From NCBI RefSeq assembly GCF_013778455.1, contig NZ_JACEHE010000002.1:186001-250000 (forward strand): DNA of 64,000 nucleotides. Direction: 5' to 3'. The stretch is from Streptomyces himalayensis subsp. himalayensis (GTDB taxonomy: Bacteria; Actinomycetota; Actinomycetes; Streptomycetales; Streptomycetaceae). The translations under genes and the position numbers were made by a program. This document shows, piece by piece, positions 42,659 through 51,716 of this stretch. Positions within the stretch are counted from its first letter, which is position 1, and each line of letters starts with the position of its first letter. The notes below the pieces were generated by a model. That model was not told the DNA's origin and made no database searches. It worked only from the letters and a program-made list of their open reading frames with translations.

Positions 42659-43072
42659 TCAGCTCAGCGTCTGGGCCGCCGTCGGCGAGGAGTCCTTCAG
42701 GAACTGGCTGCAGCGCTCGTACTCCTCCTGCTCGCCGATCGCCTGCGCGGCGCGGGCGAGGGCGTGCAGGGCGCGCAGGAAGCCGCGGTTCGGCTCGTGC
42801 TCCCACGGCACGGGGCCGTGGCCCCTCCAGCCGCTGCGGCGCAACGCGTCCAGGCCCCGGTGGTAGCCGGTGCGTGCGTACGCGTACGACTCGACGACAC
42901 GACCGCCCTGGAACGCGTCGTCGGCCAGCTGGGCCCAGGCCAGCGACGATGTCGGGTGCTTCGCGGCGACGTCGGCCGGCGCGGTACCGCTCGCCAGGAG
43001 CTCACGGGGCTCCGGGTCGTCGGGCAGATGGGTCGGGGGCGGTCCCCCGAGCAGGTTCTCGTGAATGGCCAT
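42659..43072 (-). CDS. DUF3151 domain-containing protein
   Basis: A 137-residue cytosolic protein of the actinobacterial DUF3151 family (ENLLGGPPPTHLPDDPEPRE, SSLAWAQLADDAFQGGRVVE, YAYARTGYHRGLDALRRSGW, EHEPNRGFLRALHALARAAQ). It looks all-helical and TPR-like. Function is unknown. It sits downstream of fba, a common association, but a strong terminator lies between, so it is probably transcribed from its own promoter. Confidence 0.88.
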   Translation of the reverse strand: MAIHENLLGGPPPTHLPDDPEPRELLASGTAPADVAAKHPTSSLAWAQLADDAFQGGRVVESYAYARTGYHRGLDALRRSGWRGHGPVPWEHEPNRGFLRALHALARAAQAIGEQEEYERCSQFLKDSSPTAAQTLS

Positions 43073-43099
43073 GGCCCCAGTCTGCCTTGCCGCGCAGAC

Positions 43100-43130
43100 G
43101 GGCCCGGCACCCCTGGGGGGTGCCGGGCCC
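43100..43130 (-). terminator. 14-bp stem terminator after fba
   Basis: GGGCCCGGCACCCC pairs perfectly with its complement across a 3-nt loop, 45 nt past the fba stop on the minus strand. Confidence 0.88.
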
Positions 43131-43174
43131 GGATACGCACAGGCGGCCGACGAATCAGCCGGTCATGCAGGCTG

Positions 43175-44197
43175 TTACTTCAGCTTGGTGCCGGCGGAGC
43201 GCAGGTTGGCGCAGGCCTCGCTGACGCGCTTGGCCATGCCGGCCTCGGCAGACTTGCCCCAGGTGCGCGGGTCGTAGGTCTTCTTGGAGCCGACCTCGCC
43301 GTCGACCTTCAGGACACCGTCGTAGTTCTTGAACATGTGGTCCGCGACGGGCCGCGTGAAGGCGTACTGGGTGTCGGTGTCGAGGTTCATCTTCACGACG
43401 CCGTTCTCCAGGGCGGTGGCGATCTCCTCGGCCGTGGAGCCGGAACCGCCGTGGAAGACGAAGTCGAACGGGTCGGCCTTGCCGTACTTCGCCGCGACAC
43501 CGGCCTGCAGGTCCTTGAGCAGCTCGGGGCGGAGCACGACGTTGCCCGGCTTGTAGACGCCGTGGACGTTGCCGAAGGAGGCGGCCAGCAGGTAGCGGCC
43601 CTTCTCGCCCAGGCCGAGCGCCTCGGCGGTGCGGATCGCGTCCTCGACGGTGGTGTACAGCTCGTCGTTGATCTCGTGGCTGACGCCGTCCTCCTCACCG
43701 CCGGTGGGCGTGATCTCCACCTCGAGGATGATCTTGGCGGCGGCGGCCTTGGCGAGGAGCTCCTGGCCGATGGCCAGGTTGTCGGCGAGGGTCTCGGCGG
43801 AGCCGTCCCACATGTGCGACTGGAAGAGAGGGTTCTGACCGGCCTTGACGCGCTCGGCGGAGATGTCGAGCAGCGGGCGGACGTAGCCGTCGAGCTTGTC
43901 CTTCGGGCAGTGGTCGGTGTGCAGCGCGACGGTGATGTCGTACTTCGCGGCGACGATGTGCGCGAACTCGGCGAGCGCCACGGCGCCGGTGACCATGTCC
44001 TTCTTGTACTGGCCGCCCAGGAACTCCGCACCACCGGTGGAGATCTGGATGATGCCGTCGCTCTCCGCCTCCGCGAAGCCGCGCAGCGCCGCGTGCAGGG
44101 TCTGCGAGGACGTCACGTTGATGGCCGGGTAGGCGAACTTGCCTGCCTTCGCCCGGTCGAGCATCTCGTTGTAGACCTCGGGGGTTGCGATGGGCAT
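43175..44197 (-). CDS. fba: Class II fructose-bisphosphate aldolase
   Basis: A 340-residue zinc-dependent aldolase of glycolysis and gluconeogenesis. The metal and substrate motifs are visible: VALHTDHCPKDKLDGYVRPL with zinc-ligand His, LLEVEITPTGGEEDGVSHE-like region (LEVEITPTGGEEDG), ASFGNVHGVYKPGNV, and VFHGGSGSTAEEI, followed by KMNLDTDTQYAFTR. Standard length. ATG 44197 has AAGGAG upstream. It is transcribed after pyrE but separated by a strong hairpin at 44325. Confidence 0.97.
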   Translation of the reverse strand: MPIATPEVYNEMLDRAKAGKFAYPAINVTSSQTLHAALRGFAEAESDGIIQISTGGAEFLGGQYKKDMVTGAVALAEFAHIVAAKYDITVALHTDHCPKDKLDGYVRPLLDISAERVKAGQNPLFQSHMWDGSAETLADNLAIGQELLAKAAAAKIILEVEITPTGGEEDGVSHEINDELYTTVEDAIRTAEALGLGEKGRYLLAASFGNVHGVYKPGNVVLRPELLKDLQAGVAAKYGKADPFDFVFHGGSGSTAEEIATALENGVVKMNLDTDTQYAFTRPVADHMFKNYDGVLKVDGEVGSKKTYDPRTWGKSAEAGMAKRVSEACANLRSAGTKLK

Positions 44198-44324
44198 CTG
44201 TCCGCTCCTTGTGATGTGCGGGTGTCTTCTTGGCCCTGACCTAGGGGGGCGACGTCATCGTCGTGCCACATCTTTCCAGACCTGGCGGATTCCTCCAGCC
44301 ACGGATGGGACCTTCTACGCGCAA

Positions 44325-44358
44325 AGGGCGGAAGGTTCCACGTGAAACCTTCCGCCCT
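44325..44358 (-). terminator. 13-bp stem terminator after pyrE
   Basis: AGGGCGGAAGGTT (44325-44337) pairs perfectly with AACCTTCCGCCCT (44346-44358) around an 8-nt loop between pyrE and fba. Confidence 0.85.
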
Positions 44359-44459
44359 CGACTAAAACCCCAGGTCAGAAGCCTGGTGACCGCCCCATGG
44401 CGACACGTCACGAGTTGACGTCGACCGCGTGCGCTCAGTGAGGACCGCTCGGTCGGCCC

Positions 44460-45008
44460 TCAGTCCAGCCCCAGCTCGTCCTTGGAGAAGGCGAAGAGAT
44501 ACGGCACGCCGGCGCCCTCGGAGATCTTCTCGGCGGCCCCGGTCGCGCGGTCGACGATCGTCGCCACGGCGACCACCTCGGCACCGGCCGCCCGGACCGC
44601 CTCGACGGCGGTGAGCGGCGAGCCACCGGTCGTCGACGTGTCCTCGACGACGAGGACGCGGCGGCCCTTGATCTCCGGACCCTCGACCTGTCGCTGCAGG
44701 CCGTGGGCCTTGGCGGCCTTGCGTACGACGAACGCGTCGAGGGACTTTCCGCGGGCGGCGGCCGCGTGCAGCATCGATGCGGCGACCGGGTCGGCGCCCA
44801 TGGTGAGGCCGCCGACCGCGTCGTAGTCGAGCTCGGCGGTCAGGTCGAGCATGACCTGACCGACCAGGGGTGCGGCGACGCCGTCAAGGGTGACCCGGCG
44901 CAGGTCCACGTAGTAGTCGGCCTCCAGACCCGAGGAGAGGGTCACCTTGCCGTGCACCACGGCCTTGTCCTTGATCTGCTGCAGCAGCGCGCCGCGTACG
45001 TCACTCAT
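44460..45008 (-). CDS. pyrE: Orotate phosphoribosyltransferase
   Basis: A 182-residue enzyme that joins orotate and PRPP to OMP in pyrimidine synthesis. The PRPP-binding signature VLVVEDTSTTGGSPLTAVEA, VGGLTMGADPVAASM and SSGLEADYYVDLRRVTL identify it. ATG 45008 is preceded at 7 nt by TAAGCT and lacks a ribosome-binding site, so it is probably leaderless. It lies apart from other pyr genes, as usual in streptomycetes. Confidence 0.96.
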   Translation of the reverse strand: MSDVRGALLQQIKDKAVVHGKVTLSSGLEADYYVDLRRVTLDGVAAPLVGQVMLDLTAELDYDAVGGLTMGADPVAASMLHAAAARGKSLDAFVVRKAAKAHGLQRQVEGPEIKGRRVLVVEDTSTTGGSPLTAVEAVRAAGAEVVAVATIVDRATGAAEKISEGAGVPYLFAFSKDELGLD

Positions 45009-45051
45009 GTCTGTCAGCTTAAAGGCACGCCAAAGCAGTGCAGGCTGTCGG

Positions 45052-45840
45052 CTAGAGGCGCCGCCAGCTCCAGGTCGTCGCGGTCTCCAGCGGCTCAAGA
45101 GGGGTGACGAAGCGCGGGGTGGAGTTGAGGCCGTCGGGGGGCCCGGTCTGCGGCTCCACGCACACGGCCTCCTTCTGCTCGTCGTACACGACCACCCACT
45201 GCTCGCGGCTCTTGACGTTCAGCTCCAGCTGCCCGGGCCAGGTCAGGGTGACATCGACGCCGTCGGGCATCCCGAAGCAGTCGTCCCAGGGACCGGGCCG
45301 CGGCGCGATACGCCGCCCGGTCGGCAGATGATCACTCCCACGCTCCTCCTGCCACGCCGCGGCGAAATCGAGGCGTACGTCCTCGCCGCCCAGGTTGCGG
45401 TTGAACCAGGGGTGCCAGCCGGCCTGGGCCGGGAAGGAGGACTCATACGTCTCGATGGACATGGTCAGCGTCAGCGCGTCCTCGGCCAGCTCGACGACCT
45501 GGCTGACGCGTCCCTGGTACGGCCAGGGGTCCGCGAGGTCGTATGTGAACACGGCCGACGACTTCTCCACACGGGCCGCCCGCCACTTGCCGTCGCGGGC
45601 CGTGCCGTGGATGGCGTGCGGCGCGGCGTTGAGCGGCATCTGGTGCACGACGGCGCCGTCCCGGAAGCGGCCGTTCTTGATCCGGCCGCACCACGGGACC
45701 ATGGGGAAGCAGCCGTAGCGGTCGCCCTGGCGCAGGAGTTCGATGCCGTCGGTCCGCAGAATTCCGAGTCGGCAGCCGTTGGAGGGCTGCACGGTCACCT
45801 CCGCGTTGCCCGCGGTCAGCGTGATGTCTCCACTACTCAC
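45052..45840 (-). CDS. Aldose 1-epimerase family protein
   Basis: A 262-residue galactose-mutarotase-like beta-sandwich protein. PMVPWCGRIKNGRF, PHAIHGTARDGKW with a catalytic-type His, QAGWHPWFNR with a second His, and CVEPQTGPPDG with the likely catalytic Glu are conserved family motifs. It interconverts sugar anomers; the substrate is unknown. GTG 45840 with TAGGGT 7 nt upstream suggests a leaderless transcript. It precedes pyrE by 43 nt on the same strand. Confidence 0.9.
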   Translation of the reverse strand: MSSGDITLTAGNAEVTVQPSNGCRLGILRTDGIELLRQGDRYGCFPMVPWCGRIKNGRFRDGAVVHQMPLNAAPHAIHGTARDGKWRAARVEKSSAVFTYDLADPWPYQGRVSQVVELAEDALTLTMSIETYESSFPAQAGWHPWFNRNLGGEDVRLDFAAAWQEERGSDHLPTGRRIAPRPGPWDDCFGMPDGVDVTLTWPGQLELNVKSREQWVVVYDEQKEAVCVEPQTGPPDGLNSTPRFVTPLEPLETATTWSWRRL

Positions 45841-45963
45841 GTTGCCGACCCTACGCGTCGTGGGGGCCTGTGCCGCCCGGGTCCCCCGGACAGGGCGCCG
45901 CCCCAACGGTCAGCGGCCCCAGCCGCTCAGCGGAACCGGCCACCGGCCGGAAGAGAGCCGGAG

Positions 45964-46875
45964 TCAGCGGCGCCGGCGAAGCGCTCGGGTCACGATGATC
46001 GCCGAGGCGACGACGAGCGCCGCGGCCGGGGCCACCCACCGCAGCGTTGCGGTGGTGGAGATCGACTCCGGCGCCGGCACCGGCGCGTACCGACCGCGCG
46101 GCGGAGCGTGGTCCACCTCCTCCGCGCTGCGGCCGATCATCGTCCGCCGCGCATGCGCGGCCTCCGCCGGAGGCTCCTCCTCCGCCCCCTCCTCGTCCTC
46201 CACGAAGGGATCCAGCGACGACGGCGGCACCTCGGCCTCGAAGACAGAGACTTCGGGCTCCTGGGCCTCCTCGGGCAGTCCACCCGCGGGCCCGGGCGCC
46301 CCGGCGGGCTCCGATTCCGCGCCCTCGGAGTCGTCGGCTCCCTCAGCACCCTCTGACTCCGCGCCCTCGGAGTCGTCGGCGCCCTCAGCACCCTCTGACG
46401 CTCCTGGCACCTCTGAAGCGGCACCAGCCGCCCCTGCGGACCCCGTCCCGGCACCGGCGCCCGCCCTCAATCCCTCCCCGAACCGGTTCAGCAGCCGTCG
46501 CGCCGCCGACTCCACCGACTCGGGACTGAGTTCGGCGGCGCGGCCGTCCACGGTCGTGTTCGTGGTGAAGGTGAGCGTCGTGCCCCCGTCCGTAGGGGTG
46601 AGGCGGAGCATCAGCGCGAGTTTGACACCGCCGGTGCCACGGGCCTCCGTGGCCTCGCCCTCGACCGCGTACGAACCGTCGGCCTGCCCGCTGAGCCGCA
46701 GGGCACCGCGGTACGTGATCGTATGGCCGGCGATGCGGACCTTGAGGCGGCCGGACACGGGCGGCTCCCCCGCGTCCTGTTGGAGCCCGGGGACCGCGCG
46801 GGCGACCCGCGCGGGGTCTCCCAGCACCTCCCGCAGAGGCTCTACCGGAACCGGAACGAACACCTCATGCTCCAT
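45964..46875 (-). CDS. CoxG/SRPBCC-domain protein with C-terminal membrane anchor
   Basis: A 303-residue protein. The first 145 residues are an SRPBCC (START-like) fold of the CO-dehydrogenase subunit G (CoxG) type: VEPLREVLGDPARVARAVPG, VSGRLKVRIAGHTITYRGAL, TTLTFTTNTTVDGRAAELSP, SVESAARRLLNRFGEGL. A long acidic linker follows with the 14-residue unit EGAEGADDSEGAES in tandem, then a C-terminal helix (WVAPAAALVVASAIIVTRAL) ending in RRRR, so the protein is tail-anchored with the SRPBCC domain in the cytosol. CoxG proteins recruit or assemble enzymes at the membrane. ATG 46875, 7 nt after TAGGCT, is probably leaderless. Confidence 0.87.
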   Translation of the reverse strand: MEHEVFVPVPVEPLREVLGDPARVARAVPGLQQDAGEPPVSGRLKVRIAGHTITYRGALRLSGQADGSYAVEGEATEARGTGGVKLALMLRLTPTDGGTTLTFTTNTTVDGRAAELSPESVESAARRLLNRFGEGLRAGAGAGTGSAGAAGAASEVPGASEGAEGADDSEGAESEGAEGADDSEGAESEPAGAPGPAGGLPEEAQEPEVSVFEAEVPPSSLDPFVEDEEGAEEEPPAEAAHARRTMIGRSAEEVDHAPPRGRYAPVPAPESISTTATLRWVAPAAALVVASAIIVTRALRRRR

Positions 46876-46987
46876 GCCGCCGAGCCTACTCACGACAACC
46901 GCCCCCTGTACCTGCGTCGCGCAGAAGTCCCGCACATTGCGAACCCGGCGGCCCACCAACCCAACTCATCCATTCCAGCAACCCACC

Positions 46988-47090
46988 GACCCCGGCCACC
47001 ACCGAGCCCAAGCACCCGTCCACCCCGGCCCCCACAGACCCCGGCCACCACCGAGCCCAAACACCCGTCCACCCGCGCCCCCACCGCCCC
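46988..47090. repeat. Imperfect 49-bp direct repeat
   Basis: GACCCCGGCCACCACCGAGC followed by CCAA(G/A)CACCCGTCCACCC occurs at 46988 and 47037 in the 230-base gap between the CoxG-like and spermidine-synthase-like genes. The gap is almost free of G on the + strand. I see no gene there. Confidence 0.8.
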
Positions 47091-47105
47091 GCCGAACTCA
47101 GCCCC

Positions 47106-48755
47106 TCAGCTCCCCGCCCCGTACCGCGGATGCACCAACGTGGAAGGCCGCAGGCCGTCCACCCGCGTACGGCCGAGCTCCCGCGCGCCCGCGTCCAGCA
47201 CGGCCTGGGTGAGCGAGTCGGGCCGCGGCGCCGACGGGTCGAGCGCCAGGCCCGGCCGCGTACGCCCGGCCAGCACGAACGACCAGTCGTGCGGCGCGGG
47301 CGAACCGCCCGACGCGCTCTCGAACGCGGCCGCGGAGCGGGTGAGCCGCCCCTCCACGCGGTACGGCGTGGTCCGCAGCCCGGCGGCGCGGACGGTCGTC
47401 TCGACCGTCCAGAAGACGCGCGGGCGGGAATCGGCCGAGCCCGCGTGGACCACGAGCCGTCCCTCCTCGGCCAGCAGCCGGGAGGCCAGCCCGTAGAACT
47501 CCTGGGAGTAGAGCTTCGCGCTCCTCGTGAGCGCGGGGTCGGGGAGGTCCGAGATCACCACGTCGTACGTACGGTCCATGCCGCGCAGCCGGCGGAAGGC
47601 GCCGCCGTCGATGACATGCACCCGCGGATCCCGGTACACATGCCCGTTCAGCGCGCTGAGCGCCGCGTCGGTGCGCGCCAACCGCACGACGCCCGAGTCG
47701 AGTTCCACCACGTCGACCCGCTGCACCCCGGGATGCCGCAGCACTTCGCGGGCCGCGAGGCCGTCGCCACCGCCGAGGATGAGCACGCGCGCGTGCGGCC
47801 CGTTCATTGCGGGGTGGACCAGCGCATCGTGATAGCGGCGCTCGTCGCGGCTGCTCATCTGCAGGCGCCCGTCGAAGTAAAGATCCAGAGAACCGTTACT
47901 GCCACCGGTGAGAACGATCTCCTGTTCGTCGGTCCGGACGACGGCCCGCACATCCGGACCGTACAGCGCCTCCCGTGCCGCCTGCTCGAAGTCGTCGACG
48001 AGGACGATGCCCGTGGCGAGCACACCGAGCACGGCCGCATTGACGGCGATCAACCCGCGTCGGCTGCGCACCGAGAGGTCCCGCCGGAACAGACCGAACA
48101 CCAGCGCGGTGCCGGTGAGCGCATTGACAGCGCCGGTGACCAGCGCACCCGTCAACTGGCCGCAGAGCGGCAGGAGAAGAAAGGGGAAGGCGAGCCCCCC
48201 GATCAGCGCACCCACATAGTCGGCGGCGAAGAGATCGGCGACCGCGCCCCCCGCGTCCTGCCGCCGGATGCGCTGGATCAGCACCATCAGAAGCGGCACT
48301 TCGGCGCCGATGAGCACACCGATCAGCAGCGCGAATGCCACCAGCAGATAACGGGGCCCGCCGGACCAGGCTCCCCCGAGGCCTCCGGTCCAGACGAAGA
48401 CCGCATACAACGCCATCGCGCTGCACCCGCCGACCAGCGCGAGGACCGCCTCGATCGCGCCGAATCCGGCCGCCGCCCGGCATCGCAGCCGCTTGGCGGC
48501 GAGCGAGCCGATGCCCATGGCGAAGACCATCACGGACAGGACGACGGAGGTCTGGGTGACGGAGTCGCCTGTCAAGTAGGTCGCGATGGCGACCAGTTCG
48601 AGTTCGTATACAAGACCACAGGCCGCGCAGATGAAGGCGCCGAGGAGGACCAGAGACCTGCCCGTCCCGGACCGCACGGGCAGGGGAGCCGGGCTCTGTC
48701 TTCCCCGGGAGGGCGGGGCGCCCGTCGGTGCGGCGCGCGCTGACGTTTCGACCAC
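47106..48755 (-). CDS. Membrane-fused spermidine synthase-like protein
   Basis: A 549-residue protein: about seven transmembrane helices ([59 protein letters not shown] and more) followed by a cytosolic SAM-type aminopropyltransferase domain ([75 protein letters not shown]). The [12 protein letters not shown] and DLPDP motifs bind the decarboxylated SAM-like donor and polyamine. Real polyamine synthesis by such fusion proteins is unproven. GTG 48755 is 7 nt after TAGCGT, a leaderless start. It follows the DUF2617 gene. Confidence 0.9.
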   Translation of the reverse strand: MVETSARAAPTGAPPSRGRQSPAPLPVRSGTGRSLVLLGAFICAACGLVYELELVAIATYLTGDSVTQTSVVLSVMVFAMGIGSLAAKRLRCRAAAGFGAIEAVLALVGGCSAMALYAVFVWTGGLGGAWSGGPRYLLVAFALLIGVLIGAEVPLLMVLIQRIRRQDAGGAVADLFAADYVGALIGGLAFPFLLLPLCGQLTGALVTGAVNALTGTALVFGLFRRDLSVRSRRGLIAVNAAVLGVLATGIVLVDDFEQAAREALYGPDVRAVVRTDEQEIVLTGGSNGSLDLYFDGRLQMSSRDERRYHDALVHPAMNGPHARVLILGGGDGLAAREVLRHPGVQRVDVVELDSGVVRLARTDAALSALNGHVYRDPRVHVIDGGAFRRLRGMDRTYDVVISDLPDPALTRSAKLYSQEFYGLASRLLAEEGRLVVHAGSADSRPRVFWTVETTVRAAGLRTTPYRVEGRLTRSAAAFESASGGSPAPHDWSFVLAGRTRPGLALDPSAPRPDSLTQAVLDAGARELGRTRVDGLRPSTLVHPRYGAGS

Positions 48756-49001
48756 CCTGCGAACGCTACGTCACCGCACATCCGCGTCCAGTCACCCACA
48801 CGCGTGGAAACTGGTGCGGCGAACGCATACTCGGCAACACCTCAACACCACTGCCACGCAAGGGCGTTCACCATACGAGGACACAACAGGCCGACAAAGG
48901 CATAGCAGGCAAAAGAGGACGAATGTCACGACCTGCATGGCAGAGGGAGCCGCCGGACGAGAGGACAAGCGCTCACAACAAGGCGGCCTCGACGCGGCCC
49001 G

Positions 49002-49520
49002 TCACAACGCGACCGGCACCCTGACACCCACGCGCGTACGCGTCGCCACAAGCTGCCCTTCCTGCGGATACGCATGCCACGTACGCCAGTGCACCTGCCC
49101 CTCGTGGCGCTGCGCCAGCATCGCGGTGAACGCGTAAGGACTGCCGGGAAAGACGCCTGCCAGGCCGTTCGGATGATCGGCGACCAGCGCCAGGAGCTCC
49201 TGTGCGCGCCCGGCGAACGAGCCGGGTGAGAGCGTCTCGACGCGCGCCGCGAACTCGTACTCCCAGTCGCCGACGCGCTTGGCGACTCCCAGCGGAAGCG
49301 GTGTCCTGCTGCCCGGGATGCAGGCGACCGTCTCCGAGCAGGTGCCGTGCTCCTCCTCCAGAAGCACTTGATGGGAGGCACCCAGGAGCCGCAACTGCAG
49401 GCCGACGCCGGGAAGTTCGACGTCGAGAGTGGCGAGCGCGGGGAGCGGCTCCCTTCCGAGGGCCCAGGCCAGGTCGGCCGCGCGCGTGTCGGTATAGGCG
49501 GTGTTGAGGGTGGTGAGCAT
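49002..49520 (-). CDS. DUF2617 family protein
   Basis: A 172-residue cytosolic protein of the actinobacterial DUF2617 family (TDTRAADLAWALGREPLPAL, LQLRLLGASHQVLLEEEHGT, DWEYEFAARVETLSPGSFAG, VFPGSPYAFTAMLAQRHEGQ, HWRTWHAYPQEGQLVATRTR). Its neighbour is the spermidine-synthase-like gene, a recurrent pairing; function is unknown. Its 5' region holds a 7-bp hairpin (CCCGGTT/AACCGGG at 49587-49603). Confidence 0.88.
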   Translation of the reverse strand: MLTTLNTAYTDTRAADLAWALGREPLPALATLDVELPGVGLQLRLLGASHQVLLEEEHGTCSETVACIPGSRTPLPLGVAKRVGDWEYEFAARVETLSPGSFAGRAQELLALVADHPNGLAGVFPGSPYAFTAMLAQRHEGQVHWRTWHAYPQEGQLVATRTRVGVRVPVAL

Positions 49521-49651
49521 GGGGGGCTCCGCATAGCACGCAAATGAGGGGGAGGCCGGCGCGCCCCGGAGACACCAGGAGATCGGCCCGGTTGGGAACC
49601 GGGCGACCGGTGAGCCGGCTCGTGCCCACGAGAAGGTCCCCCGAGGGCTGC

Positions 49652-49713
49652 GTTGACGGTCACGGAAAGCTGTGTTGACGGTTAAGGACGACTATGTTGA
49701 CGGTTAAAAGGAA
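49652..49713 (+). repeat. Three tandem 22-bp repeats with TTGACGGT core
   Basis: GTTGACGGT begins at 49652, 49674 and 49696, exactly 22 bp apart; the intervening bases are partly conserved (GTTAAGGACGACTAT-like). A period of two helical turns places each copy on the same DNA face, as in a regulator-binding array. It ends just before an ATG (49717) preceded by AAGGA. Confidence 0.8.
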
Positions 49714-49716
49714 ATC

Positions 49717-50022
49717 ATGAACAACAGCGGTGTCACAGCGCTTTTACCCAACTTCGAAAGCTTTCCATCCGCGCGAGGGCTCCACTGTTCACCTGTTCAA
49801 CTGCGCAGCGCCCGCAGGGGACTTGCCCTGCGGGCGCTGCTCTGCACTCCACGGCCGGACCGCTTCACACGGCGAACCGGCGTCGCACGTACGGGTGTGT
49901 CACGTACAGATGTAGCGCGCTCCAGCAGCCCGGATTCGCGCCGGGAACCGCCCTTCGCGTCCCGGGTATTCGCAACGCTGTGTAGCGCGTTCCAGTCGCC
50001 CCCGTGTCAGCCGACCTCATGA
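49717..50022 (+). CDS. Possible small protein (101 aa), uncertain
   Basis: ATG 49717 has AAGGA 4 nt upstream and an unusually AT-rich first dozen codons (MNNSGVTALLPNFESFP), both signs of real translation initiation. After about residue 25 the sequence becomes Arg-rich (RRGLALRALLCTPRPDRFTR) and passes through a perfect 15-bp hairpin, and codon use is less typical, so the true product may be shorter or the region may be a regulatory leader. No homology is recognised. Confidence 0.3.
   Translation: MNNSGVTALLPNFESFPSARGLHCSPVQLRSARRGLALRALLCTPRPDRFTRRTGVARTGVSRTDVARSSSPDSRREPPFASRVFATLCSAFQSPPCQPTS
49805..49840. terminator. 15-bp stem hairpin
   Basis: GCAGCGCCCGCAGGG pairs perfectly with its complement around GACTTG. 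It lies about 90 nt after the small ORF start and resembles the other terminators of the window. The rest of the 512-base gap (49521-50032) shows only the repeat array, the small ORF and two copies of TGTAGCGCG(C/T)TCCAG. Confidence 0.75.
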
Positions 50023-50032
50023 GCGACCGGCC

Positions 50033-50269
50033 TCAGCTGCCGCCTCCGCAGCCGCCTCCACCGCCGCACGAGGACCCGCCCCCGCAGGACGAGCCGCTGC
50101 TGCAGGACGACGACCCGCCTGAATCACCGGCCCACGAGGCGGTGTCCGACGAACCCCGCGAACGTGAACCTTTCCGGACGGGAGTGCTGCTGCCGCCCAG
50201 TTTCGCCGCCCCGATCACGAGGACGATCACGACCGCGATCACTGCCACCAGGATGATGCCTACTGCCAT
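50033..50269 (-). CDS. Small membrane protein with Cys/Gly/Ser tail
   Basis: A 78-residue protein: an N-terminal helix (VGIILVAVIAVVIVLVIGAA), a short basic linker, and a tail with CSSGSSCGGGSSCGGGGGCG, four Cys in a Gly/Ser background. ATG 50269 has GAGGAGGGG upstream. The tail is reminiscent of metal- or redox-active Cys arrays and of Gly/Cys-rich tails in YceG-like or Tim44-like small proteins, but I do not recognise a family. It is divergent from the aminotransferase. Confidence 0.7.
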   Translation of the reverse strand: MAVGIILVAVIAVVIVLVIGAAKLGGSSTPVRKGSRSRGSSDTASWAGDSGGSSSCSSGSSCGGGSSCGGGGGCGGGS

Positions 50270-50369
50270 GGCTTCACCCCTCCTCTCATTCCCCCGAAGC
50301 AGGCCCCCGTGGGTCTCCGCTTTCTGCGTGGCATGGGGATGCCCCCGGCCTGTCGAAGCCAAAGCAGAG

Positions 50370-50399
50370 TTGAGCAAGTCCAGAGCTTCGGCGCAGGAT
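50370..50399 (+). promoter_or_regulatory. Leaderless promoter of the class I/II aminotransferase
   Basis: TTGAGC (50370-50375) and CAGGAT (50394-50399) are separated by 18 bp, and the start codon ATG 50407 follows 7 nt later, so transcription should begin at the ATG. Confidence 0.6.
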
Positions 50400-50406
50400 G
50401 GCCGTC

Positions 50407-51651
50407 ATGACCTCCTCTTCCGGCGCCCCCGCCGCTTCCGGCACGGGACGACGCCCGCTGCTCAACCGCCGTCTTGCCGAGTTCGGTACGACGATCTTCG
50501 CGGAGATGTCCGCTCTCGCCGTACGGACCGGCTCGATCAACCTCGGCCAGGGCTTCCCCGACACCGACGGCCCGGAGGAGGTCCGCGAGGCCGCGGTCAG
50601 GGCGCTGCGCGACGGGCGCGGCAACCAGTACCCGCCGGGCCCGGGCGTGCCGGAGCTGCGCCAGGCCGTCGCCGCGCACCAGCAGCGGCGGTACGGGCTC
50701 TCGTACGACCCCGACACCGAGGTCCTCGTCACGGCGGGCGCGACCGAGGCCATCGCCGCCTCGCTGCTGGCGCTCCTCGAGCCGGGCGACGAGGTGGTGG
50801 CGCTCGAGCCCTACTACGACTCGTACGCCGCGTGCATCGCGATGGCGGGCGGCACCCGCGTGCCCGTGACGCTGCGCCCGCACGAGGAGGCGCCCGAGGG
50901 CCCCGACGGGGACATGGACGACGCTGCCCGGAGCTTCCGGCTGGATCTCGACGAGCTGCGTGACGCGGTCACGGATCGCACGCGCGTGCTACTGATCAAC
51001 ACCCCTCACAACCCGACCGGCACGGTCCTCACCCGCGAGGAGCTCACCGCGATCGCGGAGCTGGCCGTGGAGCGCGATCTCCTCGTGGTCACGGACGAGG
51101 TCTACGAGCATCTGGTCTTCGACGACGCGGAGCACATCCCGCTCGCCACGTTCCCGGGGATGCGTGAGCGCACAGTCACCATCGGTTCCGCGGGCAAGAC
51201 GTTCTCGTTCACGGGCTGGAAGGTCGGCTGGGTGACGGGATCGCCGGAGCTGATCGGGGCGGTCCGCTCGGCCAAGCAGTTCCTGACGTACGTCTCGTCG
51301 GGGCCGTTCCAGTACGCGGTCGCCGAGGCGCTCGCGCTTCCCGACACGTACTTCGAGAGCTTCCGTCAGGACATGCAGGCCAAGCGCGACCTGCTCAGCG
51401 AGGGGCTCAGGGAGGCGGGATTCGCCGTCTACCAGCCGGCCGGCACGTACTTCGTGACGACCGACATCCGGCCGCTTGGCGAGTCCGACGGCTTCGCGTT
51501 CTGCCGGGCCCTGCCTGAGCGCGCCGGGGTCGTCGCCATCCCGAATGCCGTGTTCTACGACCACAGGGCCGCGGGTGCGCCCTTCGTCCGCTTCGCGTTC
51601 TGCAAGCAGAGGGAGGTTCTCGAGGAGGCCGTGAAGCGCCTGAGGTCGTAG
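50407..51651 (+). CDS. PLP-dependent class I/II aminotransferase
   Basis: A 414-residue fold-type I aminotransferase. INLGQGFPDTDGPEEVREAA, NQYPPGPGVPELRQAVAAHQ, VLVTAGATEAIAASLLALLE, LLINTPHNPTGTVLTREELT (Asn for PLP O3'), VVTDEVYEHLVFDD and GSAGKTFSFTGWKVGWVTGS with the Schiff-base Lys are intact. GKTFSFTGWKVGW is most like kynurenine aminotransferase/cysteine-S-conjugate lyase and methionine aminotransferases. The substrate cannot be fixed; a role with kynurenine is conceivable given kynA/kynU in the region but they are 8 kb apart. ATG 50407 is preferred over 50398. Confidence 0.92.
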   Translation: MTSSSGAPAASGTGRRPLLNRRLAEFGTTIFAEMSALAVRTGSINLGQGFPDTDGPEEVREAAVRALRDGRGNQYPPGPGVPELRQAVAAHQQRRYGLSYDPDTEVLVTAGATEAIAASLLALLEPGDEVVALEPYYDSYAACIAMAGGTRVPVTLRPHEEAPEGPDGDMDDAARSFRLDLDELRDAVTDRTRVLLINTPHNPTGTVLTREELTAIAELAVERDLLVVTDEVYEHLVFDDAEHIPLATFPGMRERTVTIGSAGKTFSFTGWKVGWVTGSPELIGAVRSAKQFLTYVSSGPFQYAVAEALALPDTYFESFRQDMQAKRDLLSEGLREAGFAVYQPAGTYFVTTDIRPLGESDGFAFCRALPERAGVVAIPNAVFYDHRAAGAPFVRFAFCKQREVLEEAVKRLRS

Positions 51652-51716
51652 GGGCCGCGCACCCTATTGGGGGATTTCCGCTCGCGCTGGCGTGTCGGTC
51701 GACGGAGGGTGCGGAT

